Shown in pieces: positions 62,491 through 64,000 of a DNA stretch of 64,000 nucleotides. The stretch is taken from contig JABHSQ010000005.1 in the NCBI GenBank assembly GCA_018669795.1, forward strand, positions 310,001-374,000. The letters run 5' to 3'. The stretch comes from Flavobacteriaceae bacterium (GTDB taxonomy: Bacteria; Bacteroidota; Bacteroidia; Flavobacteriales; Flavobacteriaceae). Position 1 is the first letter of the stretch. Each line of letters opens with the position of its first letter. The translations under genes were made by a program, and so were the position numbers. The notes below the pieces were generated by a model that saw nothing but the letters and a program-made list of their open reading frames with translations, was not told where the DNA came from and did no database searches.

Positions 62491-62643
62491 ATGGAAAAAA
62501 TGTACTCTGGAACTTCACGAAAGGAACACGTGAATAAAAACTTGATTCCGAAAGAAGATACGATAAGATTTCTTCTTGATTATTCTAAGGCTTTAAATAT
62601 TATAGTTTATAATAAAATGAAGTTTGAAGCACTTTTAAACTAA
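62491..62643 (+). CDS. 50-aa conserved-looking small protein downstream of the sigma factor
   Basis: MEKMYSGTSRKEHVNKNLIPKEDTIRFLLDYSKALNIIVYNKMKFEALLN, followed by a strong terminator. Confidence 0.65.
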   Translation: MEKMYSGTSRKEHVNKNLIPKEDTIRFLLDYSKALNIIVYNKMKFEALLN

Positions 62644-62655
62644 AATTAAATTACC

Positions 62656-62686
62656 AACCTCGAAATAATGTTTCGAGGTTTTTTTA
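62656..62686 (+). terminator. Rho-independent terminator
   Basis: AACCTCGAAA-taatg-TTTCGAGGTTTTTTT. Confidence 0.85.
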
Positions 62687-62702
62687 TATAATAAGATTAC
62701 TG

Positions 62703-63353
62703 TTATTTTTTATAATAGTTATTAATAATAGTTTTTCTGCCGATCGTCTTAGTGATAATGTCATTTTCTAAATCCCAAGCACGAGCTGGTGAATATTTTC
62801 TTCCATAAAATATAATTTGTAAATGCAATTTATTCCAAAGATCAATTGGAAATAATCGTTTTGCGTCTTTTTCTGTTTGTATTACATTTTTTCCATTAGT
62901 TAATCCCCATCGATACATTAATCGGTGAATGTGTGTGTCTACAGGAAAAGTAGGGATATTAAAAGCTTGTGACATTACTACACTAGCCGTTTTATGACCT
63001 ACTGCAGGTAAAGCTTCAAGGTATTCAAAAGTTTGAGGTACTTTTCCTTGATGTTGATCAATAATTATATTAGATAATCCGTGAATTCCTTTCGATTTCA
63101 TTGGAGATAACCCAACAGGTTTTATTATTTCTCTAATTTCTTCTACTGATAATTTTATCATATCATATGGGTTATCAGCAATATTAAAAAGAATGGGAGT
63201 AATTTTATTAACTCCTTTATCGGTGCTTTGAGCAGAAAGTAACACTGCAATTAGTAAGGTATAAGGATCCTTATGTTCTAGAGGAATAGGGGTTTCTGGA
63301 TACAATTCTTCTAATTTATTTATTATAAATGCTACCTTTTCTAGTTTAGTCAT
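62703..63353 (-). CDS. nth: Endonuclease III
   Basis: LLSAQSTDKGVNKITP, LPAVGHKTASVVM, FPVDTHIHRLMYRWGL. Confidence 0.94.
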   Translation of the reverse strand: MTKLEKVAFIINKLEELYPETPIPLEHKDPYTLLIAVLLSAQSTDKGVNKITPILFNIADNPYDMIKLSVEEIREIIKPVGLSPMKSKGIHGLSNIIIDQHQGKVPQTFEYLEALPAVGHKTASVVMSQAFNIPTFPVDTHIHRLMYRWGLTNGKNVIQTEKDAKRLFPIDLWNKLHLQIIFYGRKYSPARAWDLENDIITKTIGRKTIINNYYKK

Positions 63354-63472
63354 TTTATGTACTTTTACACAAAAGTAAAGAATTGAAACGAGTTTGCTAA
63401 AATTTTGTGATTAAAGAGAATGATTAATAGTGATACCTGGGCGTTAGCTATAAAAAAAATACAAATAAACAG

Positions 63473-63931
63473 ATGAAAACATTAAAAGTAGGGGATAAGG
63501 TTCCAAATTTTACTGCATTAGACCAAGATGGTAATTCAATTTCATTATCGGATTATAAAGGAAAACAATTAATTGTATTTTTTTATCCGAAAGCGAGTAC
63601 TCCTGGCTGTACTTTAGAAGCTTGTAATCTAAGAGATAATTACGAATTGCTACAAGAAAAAGGTTATGAATTAGTAGGAGTGAGTGCCGATAGTCAAAAA
63701 AGACAAGCTAATTTTAGAACTAAATATAGTTTTCCATTTCGATTACTAGCAGATGAGGATAAGAATGTTATTGATATTTTTGGAGTATGGGGTCCAAAAA
63801 AGTTTATGGGCCGTGAATACGACGGAATACACCGTAAAACATTTATTATAGATAAAAAAGGAATCGTGACTCAAGTAATAGATAAGGTTAAAACTAAATC
63901 ACACACTTCACAAATACTTGAAAATAATTAA
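63473..63931 (+). CDS. bcp: Thioredoxin-dependent thiol peroxidase (Bcp family)
   Basis: FFYPKASTPGCTLEACNLRDNY; VSADSQKRQANF. Confidence 0.95.
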   Translation: MKTLKVGDKVPNFTALDQDGNSISLSDYKGKQLIVFFYPKASTPGCTLEACNLRDNYELLQEKGYELVGVSADSQKRQANFRTKYSFPFRLLADEDKNVIDIFGVWGPKKFMGREYDGIHRKTFIIDKKGIVTQVIDKVKTKSHTSQILENN

Positions 63932-63936
63932 TTTTT

Positions 63937-64000
63937 TATCCTTTATATCCAAATAGTTTTTTTTGTTTGATAATTTCAGATACTCCTGCGGGTAAAAGTT
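63937..64000 (-). CDS. C-terminal end of a CDS running off the window
   Basis: Minus-strand frame ...LLPAGVSEIIKQKKLFGYKG* with stop at 63937-63939. Confidence 0.35.

Overview
AT-rich chromosomal window that looks like Bacteroidota/Flavobacteriaceae, judging from TAnnTTTG-type promoter boxes, DUF2911/DUF4290/DUF4834 families and an FjTAL-like ammonia-lyase. Its centrepiece (~2.4-28.5 kb) is a flexirubin/aryl-polyene-type type II PKS locus: divergent halogenase-like FAD enzyme, tyrosine ammonia-lyase, FabG, several ketosynthases including a chain-length-factor-like protein and a half-ketosynthase, two ACPs, hotdog dehydratases/thioesterase, LPLAT, LolA, a GT2-DUF2062 fusion, an MMPL/LPLAT/methyltransferase-like fusion, two CrtI-like oxidoreductases, a C45 Ntn-hydrolase and an AMP-binding ligase. 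The locus carries several lesions: a darA-like gene cut to its N-terminus with no KASIII/DarB in the window, a dehydratase frameshifted at an A9 run, an outer-membrane protein deleted to signal peptide plus last strand, and a WG-repeat relic. The core polyene machinery looks intact, so the dialkylresorcinol half of the flexirubin pathway appears lost. The rest is mostly housekeeping: thrB (partial), thrC, tRNA-Met, fmt, recQ, murA, prfB with a classic RF2 +1 frameshift site, a probable sulfonolipid (capnine) gene pair, uvrA, an ECF sigma factor with a micro-ORF, nth and bcp. Nothing was searched against databases; family calls rest on recognised motifs.
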